Assembly (NCBI GenBank): GCA_951230915.1
Contig: OX579641.1
Location: 11,408,001 to 11,472,000 of the forward strand
Length of the DNA: 64,000 nucleotides
Direction of reading: 5' to 3'
From: Antitrichia curtipendula
Taxonomy: Eukaryota > Streptophyta > Bryopsida > Hypnales > Leucodontaceae
The position numbers and the translations under genes are program-made. The notes below the pieces were generated by a model that had not been told where the DNA came from, searched no databases, and saw nothing but the letters and a program-made list of their open reading frames with translations. Position 1 is the first letter of the stretch. Each line of letters begins with the position of its first letter. Below, piece after piece: positions 25,546-38,880 of the stretch.

Positions 25546-26174
25546 ACTACAAACATGCTAATCTAAGTAGCTAATGGAGTTAGTTAGAAATCATTAGTGT
25601 TTCTAAATTTTTTGGCAACTACCTTCAAAAACCACATCATTTGGCTTAAGGTAGGAGGCTCTTAAAGCAACCCTTTAAGAGTTGATTTCATTTTTAGGGA
25701 ATCTAAACTTCTTGAAACAATTATTAGTAAATTTTACTAGGAAAAAAATGAAATTGGCATCTAATCCTAGTCATTTCATATTTATCGGACCTTCATGGAA
25801 TTATTTACAAATTTTTGAAGTTGAAACACAATGGTTTCTATAAGCACCCCCCTCATGAAATGTACAATGTTGGTACATTAAAGAATGTAAAATGTACCTC
25901 AATGTTAGAAGTCACTTTTAGAGCCAGGTTGCCTTTAGAGACACCTACCTTAATTTGTTTTATTTTCCAATTAATTGTTGTGTAATCCGATGCCATAGAT
26001 TATTAAACTTATCTTTGCTACACCTTCTTTTTTGAGTCCTGATGTCCTTCACAAAATTCACACAAGTTGACAATACATTGCAGCTAGATTTGTCAAGCTG
26101 CCTATCTTTTATTAATAGATTAGTTTGGTCACTTTTTGGTGGCCCTTTTGAGACCTGATTTTCTCTCTAATGTC

Positions 26175-26311
26175 TCAAGTCAGCATTTTACAAGATCCTA
26201 TGATTTTATGTGTCCAAAAATATTTTTTTTCAAAAAAATCGTACTTGTACTAGAAATGGCAGTTTTGGAGTGTTTTTGGTGAAAACATAGTCAAGGAACT
26301 TAAGGGATTAA
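26175..26311 (-). mobile_element. Element D, right part
   Basis: TTACAAGATCCTATG through CTAGAAATGGCAGTTTTGGA to the end GGGATTAA matches the left 130 bp of element C in reverse complement. It completes the element that begins at 22858. The terminus has decayed from GGGGTTAA to GGGATTAA. Confidence 0.75.
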
Positions 26312-28880
26312 TTAGAAACCAAAGGTCTCAACTCTTGACCATTGTTTGAACATGGAGTGCAGAACTCCATGTACAAAGATATCGTAGTCCTCGTTGTCAT
26401 ACAGAAGAAAAAGACCTTGATAGGATAACACTTTGGGTCGAAAAGCATGAATGGAAAAGAAATTATTACCTCTTTAGTCTATGTAATCTAGTTGTCCATT
26501 GTATTGTCGTCCTCTATCACCGTAACTTCCTCCACAATGTCAAATTCTCTTCCGTTTTCAAATGGAACTATTGACCAAGGTCTCCAAAAAGATTTGTCAA
26601 AGACTCAAAGTGTTTGCTTGAACCAAAACCGTGTAGAAAATGATTTTTGTCACCCTATCTCATAGAAGGTCTTTTGTCATGTTGATTCACATGATACCCT
26701 CCTTAGAATGGTCAAGGAATGCTTTCACTGGCAATGATTTGCCTTGGTTCCTAAAATTTGTGTGCGACCTCTTCGGAGAATGATAGTTGCATTACCTGCG
26801 ATTTGGCATGTCATTTCTTTTTAAGTTCAGTGGGACCGGGGAATGCATTTCGTAGTCTTTGTCCATTCCTTTTGCATCTTGTCCTACAATCTCCAAATGC
26901 TTTTGCTTTTATCTACCTTTCTTGGACTTCATTTTTTCTTCAATTTTTTAGGCGTCCACATGCTAAAATTCTCTACAACCTATTGAGGACAACACAAGGG
27001 CGTCAAACATGGTACTGACCATAAGACTAGGAGATGAAACCACATAGTACATATAGTAGGTTTGAAAAAAATTCCTATCAATTCAACCATACAGTATAGA
27101 AAAAACTATATTATCTTTATGGCAATGAATTGGGGTATTATATTGGAATTCATTGCCCTCTATTACCATACATAAATTCATTATGCTATTAATTTCACCC
27201 TAAATTCTATGGCTCCAAGATAAGCCATTTGTTGGCTACGATGAGAAAAACAAAATTATAAAAGGAAGAGTAAATGAGCAATATGAAAGATGTACAAACA
27301 TAAGTTAGACTTTGAATGCACTTGGTGATTAAAAGTAACTATTGGGTAATGACGTGAATAATGAAAATAGAATATTTTCGACACCTCCTTGCATTAGATT
27401 ACTTCACTTGCGCAACTATGCATCTTTGTCTATGGAAATGGTTTTCAAAATGTGCCTTTGCGGATAGATAGAGAAAGAACTAAACTAAAATGACATATAT
27501 TTCAATATCTCAACAAAATATTGACAATTCTTGAGCACTTGAAGTTTGAAATGCTGTCTATCGTCGACCACAGAGTTAGTATGTCAGAAACTAGAAAACC
27601 TAGCGCCAAAATATGGATCCAATTCCATTGGCTATAGACAACACGTTAATTTGTTTAATATATACACTCCTACACATAACCCTATTGCTGCTTTGCATTC
27701 TATTCCTAAATCAATGAAAATTACATAAATTTTGCTAAATGATGACACACGTGTCCTCAATGTAAAAAGAGATGAAACTATTAAGCGTCATAAGTTACTA
27801 AAATAGAAGTGGTCATAATTTCAGCCGCCTTAAAAAGCATGGCACAAACAAAGCAGCTGCAATTGGACACTAAGAAACAAAAATGCAACTGATGTATTCA
27901 TATGGGACATTTTCAAAAAAGAAGAGCTCACCAATGTGGGTGCAACAATAGTAGTGGCAAGCAATCTAGAGTTATAGTCCACCTCTATCAAGCGTCTCAA
28001 AGATCTTCTCACAACCAAGGCATTTTAAGTTAAAGATTGTTTCCACGTTCTCCTTGATAGTGTTTCTTTGTCCTTGGCATTTGCAGTCCTATCTCTAGAG
28101 AAAGCACATCTAAACGATGCAGCCTCTAAAAAAACCGCAACGAGTAAGGTGCACTCTACTACGTCATGCAAAGCCTTTTTGCGCTCATTCCTTTCCTATT
28201 CGTATTGAATAATGTCTTCTCTTGAAATATCGTATTGCATTATAATCAATCCATTGCAGATAGTGATATGATACGCTTGAACTGGAGTTGAAATTGCAAA
28301 AGTTGATACAAATCTTAAGTTCTTAACTTTGTTGAGAGCGATTGACGTAATCATAGCAATTTCAGTGATTTCATGCCATATGTCAAAACAAGAGTAGGTG
28401 GGCAACATGCGGGGTTTTTTTGTTGATTGTAGAGTCCTCTTTATGGAGCACAAGTAGATCAGGTTGTCTACGGTCCACCAAGAAGGGTGGAATTACATTT
28501 CACATTTTAAAGAATAAGCAAATGTTTGAATTTGTCTTGGAAAGAAAAAAAAGTTCATTTTTGTCGCATAGAAAAAGTTTACGTTCATGTCCAAGATGAT
28601 TTTCTAAGCATTTATATAAATTGTGGAACAATTAACTTGAGTCTTGTGGGCGCAAGATTACCCACCCTTGGTAATTAGGCGAACACCGACCAGGTTCTAT
28701 GTTTTTATCCACCTTTTGAATATATGGGGGTGTTATGAGTGCGGTCCACTATGCCTTCCAAGCAATGGATCTTTTTGTGCTAACGTTTTCTACGTGTTGT
28801 GGATGGCAGCGAATACTACTAGAAATGCATGGGTAACTAACAAGCTGACTGTGATGATCAAAGGTGATGGTAATTCCTAA
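26312..28880. other. Intergenic DNA without a supported gene
   Basis: Several open stretches of 60-90 codons occur on both strands (for example 26758-27018), but none shows a domain, codon bias or splice structure that I can defend. No repeat ends were found. Confidence 0.4.
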
Positions 28881-31800
28881 CTCCCTAACTGTCTATCCTA
28901 TGTCTAGGGTTGGCTGGTTTGTTGGCGTCATTTCTAACGTCCCCTCACTACGTGGAAGGGGAACCCTTACGTTCCTTCCATGAACCTCCAAGACTATCTT
29001 TTGAGGTTTTGACACCCCTCTCGAAAGTTTAAACTCTACGGCTAGCCCCAAGCTTAGTGTTTATTCTACTTTCCCAGTTCTAAATGTAACTCTAGATTTT
29101 GACTCCCGAGTGCTAGTTCTAACTTTTACTTCCAATTTTGACTCTATGGTTTGACTTTTATCCTCGGGTTTTTACTCTTAAATTAATCCTAGATTTTTAC
29201 TCCTAATTTAACTTTAGATTTTTACTCTTAAGACTTAACTCTAATTTTTACTCCTAAATTTAACTCTAGCTTTTTACTCCTAAAACTAACTCTAAGTTTT
29301 TACTTCTAAAACTTTAACTCTAATTCTTTACTCCTAAATTTAACTTTAGATTTTTACTTTTAAGACTTAACTCTAATTTTTTACTCCTAAATTTAACTCT
29401 AGCTTTTTACTCCTAAAACTAACTCTAAGTTTTTACTCCTAAAAATAACTCTAATTCTTTACTCCTAAATTTAACTCTAAAATTTTAACTTCTATTTCTA
29501 ATTTTTACCTTGACTTATCATGGGTTACTATTCCCTTGAAAAGGGCTAATTAAGGAAAATCAACGCTAATAAGGAGAAAACACCAAGTTTTGATTCAAGG
29601 ACTCACCTTGTCACTACCGGTGTCGGAAATGCGCTCGTCCGCATCCGTGTGGCCATCTCCATACTCCATGGTGGTCCTTGGGTTGTGGGAGTTTTTCCCA
29701 AGTTCACCGCTTATGTTTCGAAAATTAGGATCCCGTGTTATCTAACCCTTTTCCTTCCTCCTTCCTTCTCTTTCTTTTTTCTCTCTCCTTTTCTTTCCCT
29801 TTCTATCTTTCTACACTAGCACTATTCTACCTAAACTTTATGGATGTCTTACAACTATAGATTCAAACCCCAAGAAGGTTTTAATGTCTCTCCTACCCTC
29901 TTACACTACCTCGTCTTTGTGTCATCCTAATCCACCTTTTAATGGCCACTACAAATTCTCGAGATTTTCCTCCTAACACCTACTTAGCTAAATCTAGGTC
30001 ACTATTTATCGTCACTCTCACCTAAGTTGCCCATATAGCCATCCCTTCCTTTCCTCCTCCTTCTATCTTTGAGTGGTTTTGCAGGTTTTGGGACGTAAGA
30101 TTTTTTCACATGGAGCTTAGCCAAGACTGGACCCCATTTCCTCTTTCTTTCTTCTCTCGACCGTTACTTTGTCCGGTTTTTGTTTCTAAACGAACCCGAC
30201 TCCCCACTCGGACTCTAACTCTAAGTAGTCTAGCATATGATTTTTGTAGGATCTGATTTTTTTTTAGTCTTGGTAACCATGTTTTTTTCCCCGACTCCCC
30301 TGGACCCCGAGCTTTCTCTGGACCCCGAGCTCTCTCTGGACCCCGAACTCCCCCTAGACTCCGAGCTCTCCTTGGACGCCCCCGACTGCTCCGACAGCTA
30401 GCTGACCCCCCTTACGGCTGGCTGACCCCCTTACAGGCTGGCTGACCTCCCTCATGGGCTGGTTGATCTTCTAACTAGATTGGTTCTCTTTTAACTAAAA
30501 ACTGGTTCTCTAAAAACTGGTTCTTTCTAACTAAAACTGGCTTTCTCTAACTAAACTTGGTTCTTTTACAAAAAAACTGGTTCTCTCTAACTAAAACTGG
30601 CTCTCTCTAACTAAAATTGGTTTTCTCTAACTAAGAGATGGGTTTTCTCTAAGCTAAAGGAAGTAACTTTGAACACTAAGCTCATTAACCATAAGGCCCT
30701 ACCTATCTTGGAAGCCAAACTTTGGATGTTTCCACAAAGGTCTTGGAAACTAGGCTTTGAAACAAAGTATCAAGAAGGGCCAAAGCTTTGCCACTAGGTT
30801 GGGTTTAACACCAACTTTAGAACTTGGTGGTATCCCGGGGGTTTGAAGCTCCGCCGCCTAACCTTTTAACACAAACTTTAAGACTCTAGCTTTATCACGA
30901 GTTCAAAGCTTCGCCGTCGTATAAGGGTTCCACCTACAATCTAGGACTTCTGATACTCACAGGTTCGAAGCTTCGCCGCCTATAGGGGTCCCACACACAG
31001 TGACCACGACTTCCAACAAAGGTTAGTTCCCAAATGAGGTCACAATAACACAAGAATGCTTCCAAAGGTTAGTGCCACTCGGCATGCGGGGGGTAGTACG
31101 AAAAATGGTTAGTTTGAGTACTCAAAAATCCACACTAAAGGCCCCCCAAAGCAGCATCGCCAAGGTACGGTGGGGGGGTATCTTTAGAATTAGTACAATC
31201 ACACAAAGAATACTCGACAACAAGAACCTGTTAGTCCACACGTACGAGAAGAGAAAGAGTCAAATGACACACGCAATAAGGTAGAAGGACCCCACAAAGA
31301 CTTCAAAGCTTGAAGTTCAACAACAATAGAGCTCAAAAAGAGCTCAAAAAACACCGTAGAGTTTTTTTGGCTAAAACGCCAAATCTCCCAACATAAGTTG
31401 GACCCACGGATCCAAAACAAGATTTGGGGGTCTTCTTGAAAGAAAAATGGGGACCTTAAATAGGTTTCCAAGGCCCCACCCCTCCCTCAAGAGTTCTAAG
31501 GTAACCTTATCAACTTGGATTTTCATCCTCATCTTCAAAGATTTTCATCCTCATCCCTAAAAAACTACTTTTACCTATCTACGCTGGACCAACCTCCTAA
31601 CTTTTGGAGATTTACTCCAATCATCAAACAGATTGCACCATTGTTTCCAGATTGCCGTGTTTAGTCCAAGAACCCCCTACCTCCCGTATTGAGGACAAAA
31701 AACCATTGTAGGCTAATTAAGTTTAAAAACTAAATCGTGGTAAAATCCTAGATCTTGGGGGTATCCTATTTTGAGAAATGTAAATAGCCTAGGGTCTCCG

Positions 31801-32635
31801 GTAGGTGTGAGGGAGTTGGAAAGGACTCTTGGTTGACTTCGTTTCGCCATCGTATGGTCCCGGGAATGCCGGTCAACGCGTCGGGGACCCCACCACGTGA
31901 TTAATTCTCGAAGAATCTCGCCGGTTCGGGTACTTGCCGCTATCGGAATATTGTGAAACTTCACGGAGCGCATTATTAACATAAAACAAGCTAGTCTAAT
32001 TTTTAGTGAGATTTTCTGATAACCTGGGTAATTTCCATGAAATTCCCGTTGGAGGTTACCAGGGTTGACCACCCGCAAAAGGTTCTTTTGTAAGTCGGAA
32101 GATGACGGGATTTTTCACATGACCTCTCAGGGGGTCACATGAAAGATGTGCAGGTGCGTTTCCGTACCTGGCACAATTGGTCAGTGGAGATGAATTGGCC
32201 ATCTCCTTGAATTATCGATGGTGCGGGAATCTTTTGCAAATAGAGGAATCTTGGCGAATCGATTTTGTCATTGGATTCCTGGCATGGGATTTACCCTAGG
32301 ATACCATCCTTGGGCTGTAGATTCCTCCACGGGCCCGGCCTTGCGTCAATGGCTCCTGCATGCTAACAATCGGGGTTTGGGGAATTTCTAAAGTTAACTC
32401 TAGAACCCGACCTAGTGGCCTCGTTGTGGATCCCTCGGACCAACTTAGCCATGAATTGCCACATTCATGGTGGAATATAGCCCTTTGGAGCCTATGTGAC
32501 TTGAATCCTCCAAATCTAACCGTTTCGTTCTTTCTACCTATTTTTTGGGCCAGGTCTGGTGGGATTCTAAGTCTAAACACAAATCTAGACCAAATACTAA
32601 TATGGGTATGTTACAACCCTATTTTGGTTCTACAC
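28880..32635 (+). repeat. GC-richer noncoding block with several tandem arrays, possible LTR-type sequence
   Basis: The composition changes sharply at about 28880 and returns at about 32635. In order it contains: a degenerate 25-30 bp array on TTTTTACTCCTAAATTTAACTC (about 29090-29480); CT-rich runs (29750-29820); a GGACCCCGAGCTCTC array (30300-30380); a GGCTGGCTGACCCCC array (30400-30460); a TAACTAAAACTGGTTCTCTC array (30470-30650); and repeats of TTCGAAGCTTCGCCGCC (about 30845-30990). No gag or pol reading frame is present. Long LTRs or LTR-flanking sequence are a possible source, unproven. Confidence 0.5.
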
Positions 32636-35600
32636 TCTTTTATGGCTTTTTGTATATTTTTCTTAACTTTAAATTGCAAATTTCCAAAAAAAATAATTCT
32701 ACGAGTCCCAAGTGACAAATTGGGAGCTCACGTGTCTCAATCATTTTTTGTTTGTATTCATAGATATTGACTTCTGCACTGTTTCTGTATTGTGAATGTA
32801 GATGTTTGTTGCTTTAAAGGTATTCGCTATAGTTGTGCAAATTTTTGTCAAATTATTACAAAGATTATATTTTCCACTTTAAAATCATACAACAAATTGA
32901 ATTATGGAGTCCTTTATTGAGTGAATCTTTGGTGACCACTGCATTTTGAAAAATACAATTTGTACAAATGTATTGGTTATATGATTGGCTTTTAATTAGA
33001 GCCTTAGATGTGTAATGAAGGGAACACAAAACACTTATATTCAAAATCACAATGCACTATGTGCGGAAAGAGTAATTACAAAATTTGCTAGAGTAACTAA
33101 AAGTATATTGAAAGTTCCTAGGAAATCAAGGGATCCAAAACCATTGTAACTGGAAACTATATCCACTTGAAAAAATAGGTCTTTGATAGGAGTGACAACA
33201 TGTTCTCTGTAATATTTTGCAATTAATATGCATGATGGGTTCTTAACCTTTTATTCAATGAGATGTAGAAGTGGCTTCATAAAATATTTCATTGGTGTTT
33301 AAAATTTTAAGAAAATAATATAATTCTATGAAACACAATATCACATTAGCAGATACCACATTGTCATAATAATGATGTTGTCCTCAATGTAGGGATGTCA
33401 TGTCATTTCTTTTATTCATTGTGTTTTTTAAAATTTATTGATAGGTAACCTCATGTTTTTTATTTATTTTTAACCAATGTTTTTTCTCCAATGCAAGTGT
33501 TGCTTTAAAACCACCTAAAAGAATAGATATGTGTCCAAATTTTTTGTTGAATATGAAGATTTGGGTTACATCAATTTCACTATTGTAGTCCACATACATG
33601 TTTTTAGACTGAAGAACATGTCCCATTTGAGTAATTTTTTTTTTAAACAACCAATTTTGTTAGATAACACGGGATCTTTGAACAATAGTGCTGGAAATAA
33701 TTTAATTATTTCTTAAGTACATGGTAGTGCAAGTGAAGCTTCCAGTATTATGTTACATTACATTGTTTTAGTTAAAATGAAGTTACTGTTGGATCACGGT
33801 ATGTTTGCATTAATTGTTCAAAATCATTCAAGAATTAGAAACCCATGAAGGAAAAGAAATCAATGGCTTAATTTCAGTCAGTAGCTACATTAATGTATAG
33901 AAGTAAAGCATTATGTTATTAAATGAAATTGGTGCAATATGAATCATGCTAAAGTATAAAATTAAGGATACCAACTAGGAACTGAATCTATAAATCAGAC
34001 ATACTTATAGAATCTTCCATTTAGAAATATATGAGTAAAACGTGGAAGACTCTTACTAATTGCTTAGAAGTGCATCTCATCTTTCATAATAATTGTTGAA
34101 CTGGCACATATTGGACTATAAAGATGTGTTGTACAATTTGAAAGGTCCATGGTCCATGTTGATTTGAATAGGCCTTGCAATTCTATAAAGCTAAAGATGT
34201 AGTAGTGGTGTCTAAGTATTCTAATGCAAAATTTAGAAACATCTAGTTGAAAGTGCATGGTGTAGATCCCGGTGATTTGGACTTTTGCACAGTTATTGTA
34301 TCCTACCTTTATTTCACTTCAATTATTTACTGGCCTTTTTTTCATTTTACTATAGTAGAATGCAATTCAACCCATGGATAAAGACAAAGTCAATCAACCT
34401 TATCCAAGACCAATCCCGTTAGGAAAGTGAAAGAGGATTATGCGTAAAAGACTTTGTAATGATGATGAAGTGCCAGCAATAGGTATTTTGGTACACACGG
34501 ATTGCATTCCTTTGTCTAGGGAGATTTCTCCCTTGGATGAATAAAAGTCTTCATCCTTGCCACCAACACCTAATGAAGTCAAAAAAACAAAAAATTACTT
34601 ACAAATTAGTAGTAGAGGAAGCTTTAGAGGAAATAAAAGCCTACATTGAGCGCTCAAGGAATTTATTGCAAGCACTGAACAAGTCCAAGTTGAATTTTGA
34701 ACATGGAACCATAGAAGAATGCAAGGCCAAAGATCCCTCAAAGTGCAGAGTGTCATTACAGTAGTTGTTGAACAATGCTAGAGCTTGTCAAAATGGTAGT
34801 TCTTTTGAAAAAAATTGTAGAATGCGGAGAAGCTCATTACAGAGTGAACCCCATACAATCTTGACATTGCAACATGGATGTTTCAGAACCGCAAAAATGT
34901 AATGAACTAGGAATACTGAGAAGAAACTCAGTCAGTCACCCCAATGATGTATATAGAATAATTAGTTTTCTTAATTGCAAGTCATTTTTTTTAGAAATGC
35001 ATGTAATATATTAAATATTTGAATATAATGGTGACAATGAATTGCTCTTGTGTACTACATGAATGTATTGTCCGTTTCAAATACAAAATGTGCATGAAGT
35101 TATGTTGTAAGAAGGTATCACATGTACTGTGCTCAGTTTGTGTTGTAGATTGTTCCATGCTCTATGCCATCCTCTGTGCATGTTTGTTTTCCATGTCAAA
35201 GTATTTTTACAAGTATTGCAAGACCTATAGAAAAATAGTGTCAATATTGTTGAACAACATTGTTCAGAAGTGAAATGCAAACATATACTTGTTTGTTGAA
35301 CGGAATGTATGTGCTACACTAGTTTGTTTGATTTTGATGTGACGGTGCTGACATGGATGTTGTGAATTTTTTTTAGCAGATGTGTGAATGAGCAAATTAC
35401 GATGAAGACCAAAGGTCATTGAAGAGGAATCACAACAAGCCATTTCATTGCAAAAGTAATCAAATTGTCAATCTAGTTCATAGAAGTTCATATAGCAGCA
35501 AAAATATTGAGGTTAATGAGGTAGGTGAGGAGCAATGGAAGATCATATATATTATTTTGAATTACATTGATTTGCCTTTAATATATTTATGGATGGATGT

Positions 35601-35655
35601 ACATATTATTGGGATTAATTGGGAATTAGGATAGAGCTATATGTTTGTACAATAA
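32636..35655. other. AT-rich intergenic DNA
   Basis: No supported gene. The short open stretch at 34537-34764 encodes a charged helical peptide of unknown nature. It lies about 900 bp upstream of the CACTA relic and could belong to it. Confidence 0.35.
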
Positions 35656-38600
35656 GAGATCTTGCTTAATACGGCAAATGACTTTATACTTGTTTCTATC
35701 CAGTCTAGGGCGTTGGCAATGTTGAGAGGTTCTACAATCCATGTTCCCAAGGAGGATATGATTTTCCAAACAAAACTCAAGGTTGCCAAGGAACAACATT
35801 GCAATTCCTTCCATTGTCCATGTTCCAAATGCCATGAGGGCAAATGGTACATTATAAAAGCCATACTAGAGTACCTATGTCTGAACAGGCAAGATCCGTT
35901 TATAATGCATTCCATGTTAGGTGGAGACCTAAAGGTTGGGTACCCTAAAAATGGGATATGGGTGAACGCAGCTAGTGAGATAGTACCAGAAGGGAATGTC
36001 TTTGATGATTCAAACACCCAAACTAAGTATGCAGAGCACATGGACCCATTCTATGACATTCAACAATAGGTTTTGATGTGTTTGACAAAGGGGACCATTT
36101 ACGTGAAGGCATTGTTCATGGTTCCAAACAGGATACGGAAGATGATTCTATGTCAAATAAGATGGAAGCTTTAGATGAGTTATATAAAGAGCAGCACGTT
36201 CTATTTACAACCATGGACTTAATGTTAGTATCATATCATCAACCATTGTGCTCATCAACATGGCGATCATACATGTTGTCGTCAATACCTACGTGGTTGA
36301 ATTGCTCAAGTGCCTTTCAACAATATTACTTCAAGCTAAAAACATACTTCTTATGAATCACTATAAGGCAAAAAAGCTAATAAAGAAATTAGGCCTCAAT
36401 TATAACATCATACATTCTTATCCTGATGGTTGTGTGTTTTACTGTGGAGCAAATGAAAATTTGAAGAACTGTCCCACTGAGCATTGTGGGAAGTCCCGAT
36501 TCATAGATGTTCAGATGTAATTTCGACTCAAGTGATACATTACAAGTTTCCCTTTCATCCCAAGTCTATTGTGCATGTATCATTTTCCTGCTATTGCGGA
36601 GTTATTTTGGTATCATGCAGATCACCCAAATACAAATGAAGATGTTACAAAATCGGTGGCCACAGTCCAACATGGAAACATGTAGATTCAAAAGTGGACC
36701 CCCATTTTTCAGACAACATTAAAAACCTCAGGTTTGGAATGTCATTGGACGGTGTCAATCCCTTCACACACAATACTACCAGGCATTTGACATGGCCAGT
36801 GCTAATGCTTATATATAATTTACATCCACATTTGGTGACAAAGAAATTCTTCATCCAATTCAGTATTCTTGTTTTCAATAAATGGTCACCCACAAATGAA
36901 AACATAATGTTTTCATGCACCTAGTAATTGAAGAGTTGCAAGAACTATGGATGGGAGTGACTGCCTAAGACTTCTCTAAACATCTTAGTGCACGCCGTTT
37001 TACATTAAGAGGCATATTGATGTGGACAATATCTGACTACCCTAGCTATGGATTGATTTCTAGCTTGTGCACGTATGGATATAAAGCGTGCACATTATGT
37101 AGACCAACCACAAATGCTAGATCTGTAAAGTCAAGAAATATGGTAGATGCTCCTATTAAAAGAGCGAAAGGAAGAAAAACTGTTCATGCGGCAGTTGGAG
37201 GTGGACTAGGAGTACGCATCCATATCATAGAGACCTTCAACTCAATGGAAAAATAGAGAGAAGATCAACTCCAATGAGAAGAAGCATAGAAATAGTGAAA
37301 TTTTTTGGAGAAGAATGCGATGCTTATGTCACCAGCAGGGATAGAAAAGGTGCTGAAAATGATCATGTTCATGTGCATAAAGTCAAACGCAAAAGCGTAT
37401 TGAATGACTTGCCATACTAGACAATAAGAGTCTTTCCTTCATTATTTCTTGTTAGATTCATTGACGCATATATAGCTCTATATTAGAGAAAAGCATATCA
37501 ATGATTTTTCTTAAAGAAAATAGAGGTTGGCTTACCAAAATGTGCGGTTAATAAAAAGGCAACGCATGTTTTTGAATGTTTCTGTCTTTTAGTGTTAAGA
37601 TAGGATGTATGTACATGAAAACTTTGAAAGAGTATGTGAGGACATATGCTCGACCAGAAGCAAGCATGGCTGAAGGTTATGCAATGTCGGAACCTTAAAA
37701 TATTGCACAAAATACTTGCAACATTTTCAAGGAATAAGTCATTGCATTTGGGACGATATAGAAGAGCAACATATGAACAATGAAGTGGTACAAGGCAATG
37801 GTTGGAGACATCTAATGTCAGACTAGGTGTTGGAGTGGGCACACCAATTTGTGCTTTCTAACTCAACAGATTTAGAGTCTTGGAGAAAATGAATGCTAAA
37901 ATGTATTTTTCATGTAGTTGCAAAGCAAATGTATTGCATCAAGGGAAGTAAATTTTTTGTTATGATGCGTGGTCGCTTAGTCAGCTTGTTTTTTAAAATG
38001 GATTTAAAAAGCAATGGTACAATCAACAATAGCGGCTCAAAAAATAGGTAACGCATAAAGTGCAAAGGAGTGTACTAGAACTTGAATTAGAGGTGCAACT
38101 ATAACATGCAGGCTCCGATGCAAATGTAGTAAAGTTGTAATGAACTCTAGGATCCATGTTAGTCTTATTAATGCACGTGTTGAAAAGTTGCAATATCTTT
38201 TGTGTTCTGCATCAAGAAATACATTGTTGCATATGAGGAGAGGGTAGCAAAACGGGAAATGTTTGCTAGCAATTTTGTGCAGTAGTTTGGCCATAGTCAT
38301 TTATTAACTTATTTAGAGGGATATCAAAGTTTGTCAAACTTCTCAGAGTAGTTAAAAACGGAAGTGGAGAAGGCCAATAAAGGACCAAACAAGTTGTTTA
38401 AGGATATCATTCAAGCCATGAAGTTGCCTAAGAGAGTAGCTACATCTTACAGAGCCATGTATGCACAAGAGATACATTTGCGGGTACAAATTACAAAGGA
38501 GGAAAAAGTAACATTCAACAATGGCATTGCTGTAGTAATGTCATTGTGGAAGAGGGGAAGGGAAATTCATAAACAGTGCCAATGGAAAGTCACAGAGTTC

Positions 38601-38880
38601 ATGGGGTGGATACAAGAAATTTTAGAGTTGGACTATCAAAGCCATTGTTGTGTTGTATTAGTCTATTTATGGGTTCTAGCAATTAAAGGTTGGTGCAACA
38701 AACAAAAATATTTTGTGGGACAAGTATGGATTCATATTGGTCAATTTCAATGGTTATTTGTCCTTAGAACCTATATTGTTTGTTTTTCCCACCCATTGTC
38801 AGCAAGGGTTTTTTTTTGACAATTTTGAGAAGACAAAGAGTCACGGGGGGATTAGAAGATTGTTTCGGAAACGCAAGTGA
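35656..38880 (+). pseudogene. CACTA (En/Spm) transposase relic
   Basis: The fragments follow the domain order of plant CACTA TNP2-type proteins. At 35662-36069 comes an N-terminal piece with FHCPCSKCHEGKW, the Cys-rich transposase-associated motif. At 36320-36520, with a frame change, YKAKKLIKKLGLNYNIIHSY and a CxxxC-like stretch appear. At 36690-36924, NIKNLRFGMSLDGVNPF and TWPVLMLIYNLHP are the core of the Transposase_21 family, followed by IEELQELWMGV and ILMWTISDYPSYG at about 36920-37060. At 37360-37420 there is VKRKSVLNDLPYWT-like text. At 38364-38870, FMGWIQEILELDYQS and then FPTHCQQGFFF match the DUF4216 region. Frameshifts and stops occur throughout, and 37500-38350 is unreadable. 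The element cannot make an intact transposase. Confidence 0.8.

Larger units (their letters stand above)
23651..26174. mobile_element. 2.5-kb insertion inside element D with 5-bp target duplication
   Basis: ATGTC at 23651-23655 and again at 26170-26174 flanks 2514 bp. When one ATGTC copy and the insert are removed, the two sides join into a sequence colinear with element C (ACATGTC-TCAAGTCAGC against ACATCTTCTCAAACCAGC). The insert itself carries the repeat shared with 46915-47460 and, inside that, element E. Its ends show no TG...CA and only weak inverted similarity, so its class is unknown. Confidence 0.7.

Noticed and set aside
28880..32635. Complete LTR retrotransposon
   Set aside because: No paired LTRs, primer-binding site, or gag-pol frames could be identified, so I describe only a repeat block.
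35637..36041. Minus-strand 134-codon frame
   Set aside because: It is the reverse of the CACTA transposase relic, which has recognisable motifs on the plus strand.
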